A stretch of 64,000 nt of DNA. It comes from an uncultured Draconibacterium sp. (GTDB lineage Bacteria; Bacteroidota; Bacteroidia; Bacteroidales; Prolixibacteraceae). Shown piece by piece: positions 17,774 through 26,668 of this stretch; position 1 is the stretch's first letter, and each line of letters opens with the position of its first letter. The notes beneath the pieces were generated by a model. That model was given only the letters and a program-made list of their open reading frames with translations. It had not been told where the DNA came from and ran no database searches. Location: positions 1,590,001 to 1,654,000 of the forward strand of contig NZ_OY775906.1 in NCBI RefSeq assembly GCF_963675065.1, given 5' to 3'. The position numbers and the translations under genes are program-made.

Positions 17774-20446
17774 TTAGAAATTAAAGTTATCATAGTGGCT
17801 TTGCTGTTTCTGGATTTTCAGATCCTGTAGCATCGACGAAGAGGCACTAATAGTAAAGCTGTAACTTTTACGATAGCCAAAAGGCACAAAGTTAAACGAC
17901 ATATTCCAGCAGTGCAGATCGCGGTTCAAGCGAAACGAAGTTAATGCAAACTCTCCTTCCTGAATATCGAAGTTAGTCATGGCACTCATTTGCCATTTGT
18001 CGGTAATACTAACATTACCACGCAATCCTAAAGTTTGAGTTACCCTGCCATTCGGATTAGCCCTGTTCGCACCGGTATAGTTCAGACTATAGTCGAAACC
18101 AAAATCCCAGGGCATGCTAAAATCAATATAATCATCGTATATAGGCAGCAATGTTTCGTCTTCTGGTAAAGGTGCACCTTCCTCATCGCTACCTTGATTA
18201 TTTTCTTCTTTTTTCTTGTCTTTCGAGTTAAAATTCATTCCAAACGAAAGGTTGGCCCGGGTTACACGTCCAAGTTTGCCAATACCGCTACGTTCGTTCC
18301 ACGCATATTTATGAATACGTTGGTAGTTGTCATCCACCATATACGGATCGAGCGTTGTTCCCATATTAATACTAACACCGCCCACCGTAGTACGTGCCCG
18401 AATAGAAAATGGAGCTAAATTTAATGAGTCGCGAATCAGGTCATACGATGAAGAAATACTCAGGTTGTCAATAATTTTCACCTTCTTGAATTTCTGCTCT
18501 TCATCGGTTTTGGTTGAATCGCGCACGTCGAGTTTTTTCATTTCCAGGTTGTTATTCAGCGAGAAAGATATAGATCCCGATTCGCCTCTTCCTGGCGAGC
18601 CACCGTAAATACCACCTAAGTTGGTATCGTAGTAGCGGGTATTTCCTTCTTCATCAACCTGTACTTCCTGCCAGTATCCGTAGTGTTCCTTACCAAAATC
18701 GGGACGGTAACTAAACGACACCGATGGCGACATTTTGTGGCGAATCCCTTTGATTTTAGAGTCCGGATTTCGCGGGATGTACATACCATAAATATTGGCC
18801 GAAGCACTTATACTATAGGCGTAATCGTAAACACGGTTTAAGCCGGTAATCGTATCAATCCGAACATTGTCGGAAATAGCTGAAGGATTTCCGGTGTACT
18901 CGCCCCCTTCTTCGTAATTATAGTTGTATTTTTTGAAATACCATTTTTCGTTGTAACTAATGCCCGGGCTAAAATTGATGTGGTTCAGCAAGGTAAAACT
19001 CGGAAACGCGATAGGCAAATTGTGGCGAATACCATTTTTCCAGTCGGTAGCAAACGAACTGCTAAGTATTTCGCTTTCTTTAGCATTAATTGTGTTTCTA
19101 AAATTGGCCGTATAATTAATACCAAATTTTTCGTAGAACTTAACCGATCCGCTTCGGTTCTTTTTCCTGAACGGATAGACTTTTGCCATGTTAAAAGTCA
19201 TTTCGGGCAACGATAACGACATGGTGCTGTCCTTGGTGTTTTGCGAATGACGCAGGTTCATCGACAAATTAAAGGGTGTATTCTCAAATTTTCGTGAATA
19301 CGAAATACTCGAAGATTTTGTTGTCGTCAGATAGTCGTTCATATTATAAGCATTCTGCTTATCGTAGCCGCTCGACGAAACGTTCACACTAGCCGAGAAT
19401 GTTTGGTTCGGATTGGCTTTTGAATCCTGCGAATGCGACCACAAAATTTTATATTGTGTGCCTACCGAGTAATTATCCAAACCTTGTTCTCCGTATTTGT
19501 TTTTGGCATATTCGAAACCGAAGTTTCCACCAAACTTATACCGTTTTTTATAATTTGTTCTAATACGTGTACCCCACGAACCACGCGAATAAATATCGCC
19601 CTGAACAGCCAAATCGAAATATTCGCTTGCTGCCCAGTAATACCCTCCATCGCGCAGAAAGAATCCACGGTTTTGTTCCTCACCGTACTTCGGAATTAAT
19701 ATTCCCGACGAGTACGTTGGCGAATTGGGGAAATATCCAAACGGAATAATAGGGAAATATAATGGGAAATCCTCTAAAACCATGTAGGCTGGCCCGGTAA
19801 TTATCTTTTTGTTCGATATAACCTTTGCTTTTGTAAGGTGCAAATAAAAGTGCGGATGATCGGCATCGCAGGTGGTATACTTGGCATCCTTGGTAATAAA
19901 CACTTCTTCGCCAATCTTCTTAGTACGGTCGCTGTGAATAAAACCTTCGCCCTGTGCCGAAACAACTTTGGTAATAAAAGCCTTTTCCGTTTCGAAGTTA
20001 TAGCGCATCGTTTCCGACTCATATTCTTCGGCCCCTTGACGGAACAAAGGTTTTTGAGTCATCTCACCCACCGAATCCAGAACTCCTTCTGCATAAATCT
20101 CCTTGGTTTCCAAATCCAGCTCAATATAATACGCCTCCAGTTCAATATTTTGGTAAGTCACTTTTGCCTGGTTATATAAATACACCTTTTGCCCGTCGAG
20201 CGAAACAATCATCGAGTCGGTGGCTGCATAATCAATGGGCGCATCAATTACCTGCTTTTCGTTCTTTACCATTCCCATTGTATCAATACCGGTAGTATCA
20301 ATCAAAATGGTATCCTGTGCGCTGATATACTCAGATAATATAGAATCGGGAACCTGTTGCTGTGGAGCCACACTAATTGTTGGTTCCTGAGCTAAAATCA
20401 AAAATGGAGCTACCAGGAATAAATATGTGATGATTATTTTATACAA
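17774..20446 (-). CDS. lptD: LptD-like LPS assembly outer-membrane protein
   Basis: The 890-residue protein is a predicted outer-membrane barrel of the Bacteroidota LptD type, which inserts lipopolysaccharide into the outer leaflet. A signal peptide (about 1-19, LFLVAPFLILAQ) is followed by an OstA/LptA-like beta-jellyroll region (about 70-220, with YLYNQAKVTYQNIELEAYYI and GEVFITKDAKYTTCDADHPH). A large barrel rich in aromatic-alternating strands fills the rest. The N-terminal LptA-like and YTTCDADHPHF features support LptD rather than a generic porin. The start region is divergent from an amidase gene. Symbol by homology; sequence divergence from proteobacterial LptD is large. Confidence 0.8.
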   Translation of the reverse strand: MYKIIITYLFLVAPFLILAQEPTISVAPQQQVPDSILSEYISAQDTILIDTTGIDTMGMVKNEKQVIDAPIDYAATDSMIVSLDGQKVYLYNQAKVTYQNIELEAYYIELDLETKEIYAEGVLDSVGEMTQKPLFRQGAEEYESETMRYNFETEKAFITKVVSAQGEGFIHSDRTKKIGEEVFITKDAKYTTCDADHPHFYLHLTKAKVISNKKIITGPAYMVLEDFPLYFPIIPFGYFPNSPTYSSGILIPKYGEEQNRGFFLRDGGYYWAASEYFDLAVQGDIYSRGSWGTRIRTNYKKRYKFGGNFGFEYAKNKYGEQGLDNYSVGTQYKILWSHSQDSKANPNQTFSASVNVSSSGYDKQNAYNMNDYLTTTKSSSISYSRKFENTPFNLSMNLRHSQNTKDSTMSLSLPEMTFNMAKVYPFRKKNRSGSVKFYEKFGINYTANFRNTINAKESEILSSSFATDWKNGIRHNLPIAFPSFTLLNHINFSPGISYNEKWYFKKYNYNYEEGGEYTGNPSAISDNVRIDTITGLNRVYDYAYSISASANIYGMYIPRNPDSKIKGIRHKMSPSVSFSYRPDFGKEHYGYWQEVQVDEEGNTRYYDTNLGGIYGGSPGRGESGSISFSLNNNLEMKKLDVRDSTKTDEEQKFKKVKIIDNLSISSSYDLIRDSLNLAPFSIRARTTVGGVSINMGTTLDPYMVDDNYQRIHKYAWNERSGIGKLGRVTRANLSFGMNFNSKDKKKEENNQGSDEEGAPLPEDETLLPIYDDYIDFSMPWDFGFDYSLNYTGANRANPNGRVTQTLGLRGNVSITDKWQMSAMTNFDIQEGEFALTSFRLNRDLHCWNMSFNFVPFGYRKSYSFTISASSSMLQDLKIQKQQSHYDNFNF

Positions 20447-20481
20447 AATGTTTTCTGCGTTTCAAAATCTACTTGGCTGCA

Positions 20482-20489
20482 CAAAAATA
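20482..20489 (-). promoter_or_regulatory. Candidate -7 box for lptD
   Basis: The minus strand reads TATTTTTG, an exact match to the Bacteroidota TAnnTTTG element, 35 bases upstream of the lptD start codon. A CTTTAG about 15-20 bases further upstream is a weak -33 candidate. Confidence 0.5.
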
Positions 20490-20659
20490 TAAATATGGCT
20501 TATACTAAAGTGCTATAAAATGTAAAATAATGCTAATATTTCTATTTTTACGTTTATAAGCCGTAAGCGGGGCAAAGCAAATAAATAAAATGGTATCGAA
20601 CAAATACTAATACTTCGCTCTTATCTGTTTATATATACGAATACAGATCAGATATTTAT

Positions 20660-21832
20660 ATGACACAACAAGGATTAAAGTTACTTCTGTTCATTTGCAG
20701 CGTTTGTTTTACAATGCACTCCTTTTCTGCAAACCCGTTTTCGGATGAAAACCAAAAAGAAGGCGTTTCGGTTGTGGTTATTGACCCTGGACATGGCGGC
20801 AGAGACCTTGGCGCATCGTTTGGCAATGCCGTTGAAAAAAACATTGTGCTCGATATTGCCTTAAAGCTAGGAACAACAATAAAAGAAAACTACCCCAATG
20901 TAAAAGTGGTTTACACGCGCACCAGCGATGTTTTCATACCATTATACAAGCGAGCGGAAATTGCAAACAAAAACGAAGCCGATCTTTTTATTTCGATACA
21001 TATAAATGCAGTTGGCGCACGAAGTGTGCAGGGAACCGAAACTTTTGTTCTGGGGCTTCACAGAAATGACGACAACCTGGAAGTGGCCAAAAAGGAAAAT
21101 GCTGTAATTCTTTTAGAGGATGATTACAGTACTACGTACGAAGGTTTTGATCCGAATTTACCCGAGTCGTACATCATGTTTGAAACCATGCAGGAAGAAT
21201 TCCAGGGGCAAAGTGTTATGCTGGCATCGAGTATTCAGAACGAATTTCGCGATTATGCCAAACGACTCGATCGTAGTGTAAAAATGGCCGGATTCCTGGT
21301 ATTGCGCGAAACAACTATGCCCAGCGTTTTAATTGAAGCAGGTTTTATAAGCCATAGTGGCGAGCGGCAATACCTTACCAGCGAAGCAGGCAGAACACGA
21401 CTTGCTTACGCCATTTTCAGAGCTTTCCGCGAATATAAATCAGATATTGAACAACGCAGCAGTTTTCATCTGGTAACCGAAACCAACACTAAACAGGAAA
21501 ACAAACTAAATACCGGTTCGGCTCCATCGGAATTACCGTTGGCTCAATCAGGAAGCCAGGCGACACAGCAAAAGACTGATGATGTATTTTATTCGGTGCA
21601 AATAATGGCCTTAACACGAAAACAGGAAGCTACGCCGGCCAATTTTAAGGGCGAACAAAATATCTTTCTGATAGAAGGGCAAAACCTCAACCGCTACTTT
21701 TCAGGCCGGTTTAAATCAATTGAAGAAGCCGGGGTGGAGCAACGCCGAATTAGCTCGAAATACCCCAACGCCTTTGTGGTTGCTTTCAAAAATAATAAGT
21801 TAATTTCTGTAAAAAAGGTGACCGAGCATTGA
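20660..21832 (+). CDS. N-acetylmuramoyl-L-alanine amidase (Amidase_3)
   Basis: This secreted zinc amidase cuts the bond between N-acetylmuramic acid and the stem peptide in peptidoglycan. A signal peptide (about 1-24) precedes an Amidase_3 domain (about 36-260) with zinc ligands His45 (DPGHGG), Glu59 and His114 (FISIHINA). The catalytic Glu is in SVLIEAGFIS. A C-terminal region of about 75 residues (YSVQIMALTRKQ to the end, with FSGRFKSIEEA) looks like a SPOR-type peptidoglycan-binding domain. The downstream MlaD-like gene starts 51 bases later and is probably cotranscribed; this pair is common in Bacteroidota. Confidence 0.92.
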   Translation: MTQQGLKLLLFICSVCFTMHSFSANPFSDENQKEGVSVVVIDPGHGGRDLGASFGNAVEKNIVLDIALKLGTTIKENYPNVKVVYTRTSDVFIPLYKRAEIANKNEADLFISIHINAVGARSVQGTETFVLGLHRNDDNLEVAKKENAVILLEDDYSTTYEGFDPNLPESYIMFETMQEEFQGQSVMLASSIQNEFRDYAKRLDRSVKMAGFLVLRETTMPSVLIEAGFISHSGERQYLTSEAGRTRLAYAIFRAFREYKSDIEQRSSFHLVTETNTKQENKLNTGSAPSELPLAQSGSQATQQKTDDVFYSVQIMALTRKQEATPANFKGEQNIFLIEGQNLNRYFSGRFKSIEEAGVEQRRISSKYPNAFVVAFKNNKLISVKKVTEH

Positions 21833-21883
21833 TTAATCCCTTTGGAATTGGCTACTTTTACATTAAAATCTTATTTTTCCGCC

Positions 21884-23137
21884 ATGAAGAATGCAAAATA
21901 CACAAAACTTGGAATTTTAATCGTCTTTTCACTAGCCATACTTATTTGGGGATTAAGTTTCCTGAAAGGCAACGACATATTTAAACAAAACGACTATTAC
22001 CATGTGTATTATGACCGCGTTGACGGACTTTTAAAATCGAACGACGTAACACTTAACGGATTCAAGATCGGCCAGGTTACGGATTTAAAATTTGCTCCCG
22101 ATAACAGCGGGCGGCTGATTGTAACTTTCGCGGTTAATTCATCATTCAAAATTCCTGTAAATTCTACTGCTCGTATTATTAGCAGCGATATTATGGGAAC
22201 GCGATCGATAGAAATTGTGTACAGTGGCGAAAGCGAGCTATATGAATCGAACGATACCATCCAGGGATCGATTGAAGCAGGACTGAAAGACCAGGTGAGC
22301 ATGCAGGTGCTTCCGCTAAAAAATAAAGCAGAAGAATTGCTGAGCACCGTCGATTCAGCCATTACAGTACTTACCATTATTTTTAACGAAGATGCACGGG
22401 AAAACCTGACAACCAGCTTTGCCAAAATAAGTCAGACCGTTGAAAACATAGAAGCTACAACTGCCGATCTTCAGGAAATAATGGCCTCGGAAAAAGGAAA
22501 TGTAAAAAATATTGTTTCGAATATTGAGGAGTTAACTGCTACCTTTAAAAACAATGCAGCCGAATTTGAAGCTACCATTCAAAACCTGAATAGTTTCTCA
22601 GATACATTAGCCAATGTTTCGGTTACTCCTATTTTAAATAATCTGGCCAACGCATCGGCCGAAATTGAAAACATGCTGGAGAAACTGAACAGCGATGATA
22701 ATTCTGCAGGCTTGTTGCTCAATGACGATGAATTATACCAGTCGATAAATACACTTTCTGAGAATATGGGATTCCTTATCGGCGATATTCAGCAAAATCC
22801 AAAACGTTACCTTCAGGTTTCGGCATTCGATTTTGGCAAAGAAGTATATATTAATACCAAAGACGATGCTGCGTCAAAAGATATTATCTTCAAAGTTCAC
22901 CTGCTTTCAACCAAAAACCAACTGGGTACCGATGCTGAAATTTTTGAAGAAATAGATGATGTGGAAGAATACACAACAGGGAATGTTTATAACTATTTAA
23001 CCGGTGCAACAAGCAAGTATAGCGAGATAGAAGAAATCTATCAAAATTTACGTTTTCAATTTCCTGAATCGAGTATTGTTGCCTTTAAAAATGGCCGACT
23101 TCTCAAGCTTAAAAAGGCGTTGAAACAGATGCGGTAA
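21884..23137 (+). CDS. MlaD family (MCE domain) lipid-transport protein
   Basis: The protein is a membrane-anchored MCE-domain component of a lipid-transport (Mla-type) system. The ATG at 21884 gives 417 residues; a TTG at 21842 upstream is rejected because MKNAKYTKLGILIVFSLAIL is the normal N-terminal membrane anchor (about 7-25). The MCE domain occupies about residues 36-115 (YYHVYYDRVDGLLKSNDVTL, NGFKIGQVTDLKF), followed by a helical tail (about 150-290) rich in Glu, Asn and Thr. No ATPase or permease partner lies next to it. Confidence 0.88.
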   Translation: MKNAKYTKLGILIVFSLAILIWGLSFLKGNDIFKQNDYYHVYYDRVDGLLKSNDVTLNGFKIGQVTDLKFAPDNSGRLIVTFAVNSSFKIPVNSTARIISSDIMGTRSIEIVYSGESELYESNDTIQGSIEAGLKDQVSMQVLPLKNKAEELLSTVDSAITVLTIIFNEDARENLTTSFAKISQTVENIEATTADLQEIMASEKGNVKNIVSNIEELTATFKNNAAEFEATIQNLNSFSDTLANVSVTPILNNLANASAEIENMLEKLNSDDNSAGLLLNDDELYQSINTLSENMGFLIGDIQQNPKRYLQVSAFDFGKEVYINTKDDAASKDIIFKVHLLSTKNQLGTDAEIFEEIDDVEEYTTGNVYNYLTGATSKYSEIEEIYQNLRFQFPESSIVAFKNGRLLKLKKALKQMR

Positions 23138-23424
23138 TTAACCATGAATTGTTAATAGCTATTCGCTCTAAAATTCACCCCTACCAGACCCTACCAGCTA
23201 TATAGTTATCGCTCAATCACTTAAAAATAAACAGCTGATTTATAACGACTTATAAATATTTTAGAAATTTAATATTTTAAACGCCTGACTTATAACCAAC
23301 TATGACAAATGTTGTTTTTCCAATAGAATTATGATTTTTTTTTTAACTTTTTTTTCGCAACTTTTGTTCTCGGAATACCACTAGGGAAATTTTTTTGTAG
23401 AACCTCATTATCCAGCAATTGTAA
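23138..23424. other. Intergenic region upstream of dnaA
   Basis: The spacer has long A/T stretches (e.g. runs of T at 23337-23353). It also has a thrice-occurring GAYTTATAA motif (within 23236-23306) and the direct repeat CCTACCAGACCCTACCAG at 23181-23198. No TTATCCACA-type DnaA box was found, so an origin is not claimed. Confidence 0.5.
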
Positions 23425-24852
23425 ATGAACAACGAATACAGATCTGCATGGGAAAAATGCCTTAACGTTATTAAAGATAACGTTCCTAGCAGCAGCTTTA
23501 AAACCTGGTTCGAACCAATCGAACCGGTTAAATTAGAAAATAAAGTATTAACAATTCAGGTACCAAGTGCCTTCTTTTACGAGTACCTTGAAGAACAGTT
23601 TATCGACATTCTTCGCAAGACACTTCGTATGGTTTTGGGTAACGGAGCCAAATTGGAATATAACGTTGTTTTAAGCAATAAAAACAGTAATGAACCGTAT
23701 ACTGTTAGTTATCCAACGAATAACAATAACAAAATTCAAAATAAACCACTTACAGTGCCATTAAAAGCGGAGGAAAAAGCAACAATAAAAAATCCTTTTA
23801 TAATTCCGGGGATCCAAAAATTACAGATCGATCCGCAATTAAAACCGGACAACACTTTCGAAAATTTTGTTGAAGGTGATTGTAACCGACTGGCCCGCAG
23901 TGCAGGTTATGCCGTTGCACAAAATCCAGGAGGAACAGCTTTTAATCCCTTGATGATTTATGGTAACTCAGGTTTGGGGAAAACTCACTTGTCGCAAGCT
24001 ATTGGTATCCAGGTAAAAGAAAACTTCCCCGACAAAGTGGTTTTGTATGTAAATGCAAATAAATTTCAAACACAATTTACCGAGGCAACACGTAATAATA
24101 ACCGAAACGACTTTTTACACTTCTACCAAATGGTTGATGTGTTGATTCTTGACGATGTACATGAATTTGCAGGGAAAGAAAAAACACAGGAAACATTCTT
24201 CCATATTTTCAACCACTTGCACCAAATGGGTAAGCAGCTGATTTTAACATCAGACAAGCCGCCTATTGAATTGAAAGGAATGGAACAAAGACTCTTGTCG
24301 CGTTTTAAGTGGGGACTGACTGCTGATTTACAAACACCCGACTTTGAAACAAGAATGGAGATTCTGCGTCGTAAAATTTATAAAGACGGCATTACACTTT
24401 CGGATGAAGTATTGGAATACATTGCTTCGCACGTAACCAATAATGTTCGCGAGCTGGAAGGTGCATTGGTTTCACTGCTGGCACAGTCGATGTTGAACAA
24501 GCGCGAAATTACGCTTGAACTGGCTGCCAAGTTGATAAACAAACTGGTTAAAAACTCGAAACGAGAGCTTTCTATCGAGTACATCTCGAAAGTAGTGTGT
24601 GATTATTTCAGCATGCCGGTTGATGCTTTGCAAACCAAAACAAGAAAACGCGAAATCGTTCAGGCACGGCAAATTGCCATGTATTTCTCGAAAAGTTTAA
24701 CGAAATACTCACTGGCAAGTATCGGGGCACAAATTGGCAGTAAAGACCACGCCACAGTTCTCCACGCCTGCAAAACAGTGAACAACCTGAAAGATACCGA
24801 TAAAAATTTCCGACAGTTTGTCGAGGACATAGAAAAGAAATTAAAAATGTAA
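23425..24852 (+). CDS. dnaA: Chromosomal replication initiator DnaA
   Basis: DnaA is the AAA+ initiator that binds oriC and opens the duplex. The 475-residue protein has the N-terminal DnaB-interaction domain (SAWEKCLNVIKDNVPSSSFKTW), a variable Asn/Lys-rich linker (about 90-140), and the AAA+ core with Walker A at 180-187 (GNSGLGKT) and Walker B in VLILDDVHEF. The C-terminal domain IV carries GSKDHATVLHACKTV, the DnaA-box recognition signature. dnaN is not next to it, which is usual in this phylum. A terminator follows at once. Confidence 0.97.
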   Translation: MNNEYRSAWEKCLNVIKDNVPSSSFKTWFEPIEPVKLENKVLTIQVPSAFFYEYLEEQFIDILRKTLRMVLGNGAKLEYNVVLSNKNSNEPYTVSYPTNNNNKIQNKPLTVPLKAEEKATIKNPFIIPGIQKLQIDPQLKPDNTFENFVEGDCNRLARSAGYAVAQNPGGTAFNPLMIYGNSGLGKTHLSQAIGIQVKENFPDKVVLYVNANKFQTQFTEATRNNNRNDFLHFYQMVDVLILDDVHEFAGKEKTQETFFHIFNHLHQMGKQLILTSDKPPIELKGMEQRLLSRFKWGLTADLQTPDFETRMEILRRKIYKDGITLSDEVLEYIASHVTNNVRELEGALVSLLAQSMLNKREITLELAAKLINKLVKNSKRELSIEYISKVVCDYFSMPVDALQTKTRKREIVQARQIAMYFSKSLTKYSLASIGAQIGSKDHATVLHACKTVNNLKDTDKNFRQFVEDIEKKLKM

Positions 24853-24856
24853 TACC

Positions 24857-24884
24857 GGCAGGCTTTTAAGCCTGCCTTTTTTTT
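24857..24884 (+). terminator. Rho-independent terminator of dnaA
   Basis: GGCAGGCTT pairs perfectly with AAGCCTGCC across a two-base centre, followed by eight T. It begins 4 bases after the dnaA stop codon. Confidence 0.92.
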
Positions 24885-24890
24885 GCCCGT

Positions 24891-25748
24891 ATGATATATC
24901 TGATACTGTGCATCCTTTCGTCATCAATGATTTATGTGATTTTCAGAGTTGCAAAAAATTACAACTGCAAACTTCAATCGCTGATAACGATAAACTATTT
25001 GGCGGCCAGTTTACTGGGCATACTTTTATTTCAACCCTTTGCCGATGGCAATACTCCGACTGCACTACCCCACTGGATGCCTTTCGCTGTAATCCTCGGG
25101 ATTCTTTTTATTGCCATGTTTTACCTGATTGGCTACAGCTCACAAAAAGCAGGAATTACCGTAACAACACTGGCCAATAAACTATCACTGGTCTTCCCGG
25201 TAACATTCTCGCTGATCTATTTTAACGAACAGCTTTCAACCTTAAAAGCCATCGGAATTGTTACGGCCATAATAGCAATTGGGCTAACGGTTTATAAAAA
25301 GGAAATCAACCGAACAGACCTAATTTATATTGTTTTGCCGCTGTTTCTGTTTTTAGGAAGCGGATTGATCGACTCGTTGGTAAAATATGTACAGGCTGTA
25401 AAAATCTCCGACAACGAAACTTCGTTGTACACCATTTTGGTGTTTGCCGTTGCCTTTTTATGCGGAATTATAGTATCAGTATTCACAAAAACATACAGGC
25501 AACGTCTAAATCCGGCAACACTAATTTTCGGGACATTGCTGGGTGTAGTGAATTTTGGCTCACTGTATTTTATAATCAAAGCATTGAATAAATCAGGGTT
25601 GGAAAGCTCACTGGTTTTCGCGTTGAATAACATGGCAATTGTAGCATTTACAGCCATTTTAGGCAAGCTACTTTTTAAAGAACTACTGAATAAAATTAAC
25701 TTTGCGGGTGTTGTTTTAGCACTCATCAGTTTATATTTCCTGTTGTAA
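24891..25748 (+). CDS. DMT/EamA-type transporter
   Basis: The 285-residue protein has about ten hydrophobic segments across its whole length in two halves, the layout of drug/metabolite transporters (EamA). Features such as SLVFPVTFSLIYFNEQLS and the terminal ALISLYFLL fit the family. The substrate is unknown. The next gene starts on the last base of its stop codon (TAATG), which implies translational coupling with yigZ. Confidence 0.82.
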   Translation: MIYLILCILSSSMIYVIFRVAKNYNCKLQSLITINYLAASLLGILLFQPFADGNTPTALPHWMPFAVILGILFIAMFYLIGYSSQKAGITVTTLANKLSLVFPVTFSLIYFNEQLSTLKAIGIVTAIIAIGLTVYKKEINRTDLIYIVLPLFLFLGSGLIDSLVKYVQAVKISDNETSLYTILVFAVAFLCGIIVSVFTKTYRQRLNPATLIFGTLLGVVNFGSLYFIIKALNKSGLESSLVFALNNMAIVAFTAILGKLLFKELLNKINFAGVVLALISLYFLL

Positions 25749-26350
25749 TGGACGATCAATATAAAACCATAGAAACACCGAGTACCGGCTACTTCAAAGA
25801 CAAAGGCAGCAAATTCTACTCGTATGCCTACCCTTTAAAAGATGAAGAAGAAGTAAAAGAGTTGGTTGCCGCATTAAAAAAAGAACACCACAGTGCGCGC
25901 CATCACTGTTATGCCTGGCGACTGGGCACCGAGGAAATTCGTACCCGTGCCAACGACGATGGCGAACCTTCATCAACAGCCGGGAAACCCATTTTAGGTC
26001 AATTACAAAGCTACGAGGTAACCAATATTTTAGTGGTGGTGGTTCGTTATTTTGGCGGCACATTGCTTGGTGTAAGTGGTCTTATCAATGCCTACCGGGC
26101 AGCCACTGTTGAAGCACTGAACAATGCCGAAATTTTATCAAAACTTATTGAAATTCAGTATGAACTAAAATTTGAATACAACATGCTTAATACTGTTATG
26201 AATAAGCTAAAACAGGATAATTACGATATTGTAACAACCGATTTTAAGGAAAGCTGCCGACTGATATTTAAAGCCCGTAAATCAGAGGATGAAAGGGCTT
26301 TTCAATCGTTTAGCGAGATCTACGGGATCGGAATAAAACGGCTGGATTAG
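25748..26350 (+). CDS. YigZ/IMPACT family protein
   Basis: The 200-residue protein has the UPF0029/IMPACT N-terminal domain (about 15-125). Diagnostic pieces are HHCYAWRLG, ANDDGEPSSTAGKPIL and VVVRYFGGTLLGVSGLINAY. A DUF1949-like C-terminal part (about 140-195) follows. In other bacteria these proteins are linked to translation or stress and are of uncertain function. The start overlaps the stop of the transporter gene by one base. Confidence 0.92.
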   Translation: MDDQYKTIETPSTGYFKDKGSKFYSYAYPLKDEEEVKELVAALKKEHHSARHHCYAWRLGTEEIRTRANDDGEPSSTAGKPILGQLQSYEVTNILVVVVRYFGGTLLGVSGLINAYRAATVEALNNAEILSKLIEIQYELKFEYNMLNTVMNKLKQDNYDIVTTDFKESCRLIFKARKSEDERAFQSFSEIYGIGIKRLD

Positions 26351-26393
26351 CATTCTTTTCTGTTAATAAAATGCTGATAAGTACGCCATATAA

Positions 26394-26427
26394 TTTTTGA
26401 CAAACGTTAACTAACACTGTATTTTTG
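26394..26427 (+). promoter_or_regulatory. Promoter of the pyrBI leader
   Basis: TTTTTG (26394-26399) and TATTTTTG (26420-26427), 20 bases apart, match the Bacteroidota -33 TTTG and -7 TAnnTTTG boxes. Transcription would begin near 26431-26435, almost at the ATG of the leader frame. Confidence 0.75.
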
Positions 26428-26431
26428 AACT

Positions 26432-26668
26432 ATGATGCTACGCGTGATATTCCACTTTAATTTTCTTGAGCGAGGCACTAAAAAAAGCTTTGAGAAGATC
26501 TCTTTTTCCCATTGCGGCATCAGACGATTTTTAAAAGCAATCGTTTTTTTCTATAAAAAAGGTTCTACTTTTTTACCAATTAACGAAGACCAACATTTTC
26601 TTTTCCGAAATGTTGGTCTTCTTTTTTTCAGTCAACCACATTATCAAATTCAATATTTAAGGCAATGA
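26432..26668 (+). CDS. Candidate pyrBI leader peptide (pyrL-like)
   Basis: A 78-codon frame begins at the predicted transcription start and spans the whole leader, including three hairpins. Its TGA overlaps the pyrB ATG (ATGA at 26665-26668). The predicted peptide is rich in Phe and Lys and is not recognised as a protein family. Enterobacterial pyrL peptides are likewise Phe-rich because their message contains U-tracts where RNA polymerase pauses when UTP is low. This points to UTP-sensitive attenuation, though the ATG would lie near the 5' end of the transcript, so translation would be leaderless or use an alternative start. The peptide is a regulatory inference, not proven. Confidence 0.45.
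   Translation: MMLRVIFHFNFLERGTKKSFEKISFSHCGIRRFLKAIVFFYKKGSTFLPINEDQHFLFRNVGLLFFSQPHYQIQYLRQ
26524..26550 (+). promoter_or_regulatory. Pause hairpin candidate in the pyr leader
   Basis: ACGATT (26524-26529) pairs with AATCGT (26539-26544), followed by seven T. It is weaker than the downstream terminator. A second small palindrome, AAAAAAGG / CTTTTTT, lies at about 26555-26574. Confidence 0.5.
26585..26628 (+). terminator. Attenuator-type terminator upstream of pyrB
   Basis: A perfect 14-bp stem (26585-26598 with 26608-26621) and a T7 run end 37 bases before the pyrB start codon and downstream of the promoter. Without read-through, pyrBI would not be transcribed from that promoter, which is the hallmark of attenuation. 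Confidence 0.88.

Noticed and set aside
23138..23424. Possible replication origin upstream of dnaA
   Set aside because: The region is A+T-rich and has GAYTTATAA repeats, but no TTATCCACA-type DnaA boxes were found, and in this phylum oriC is often not next to dnaA.
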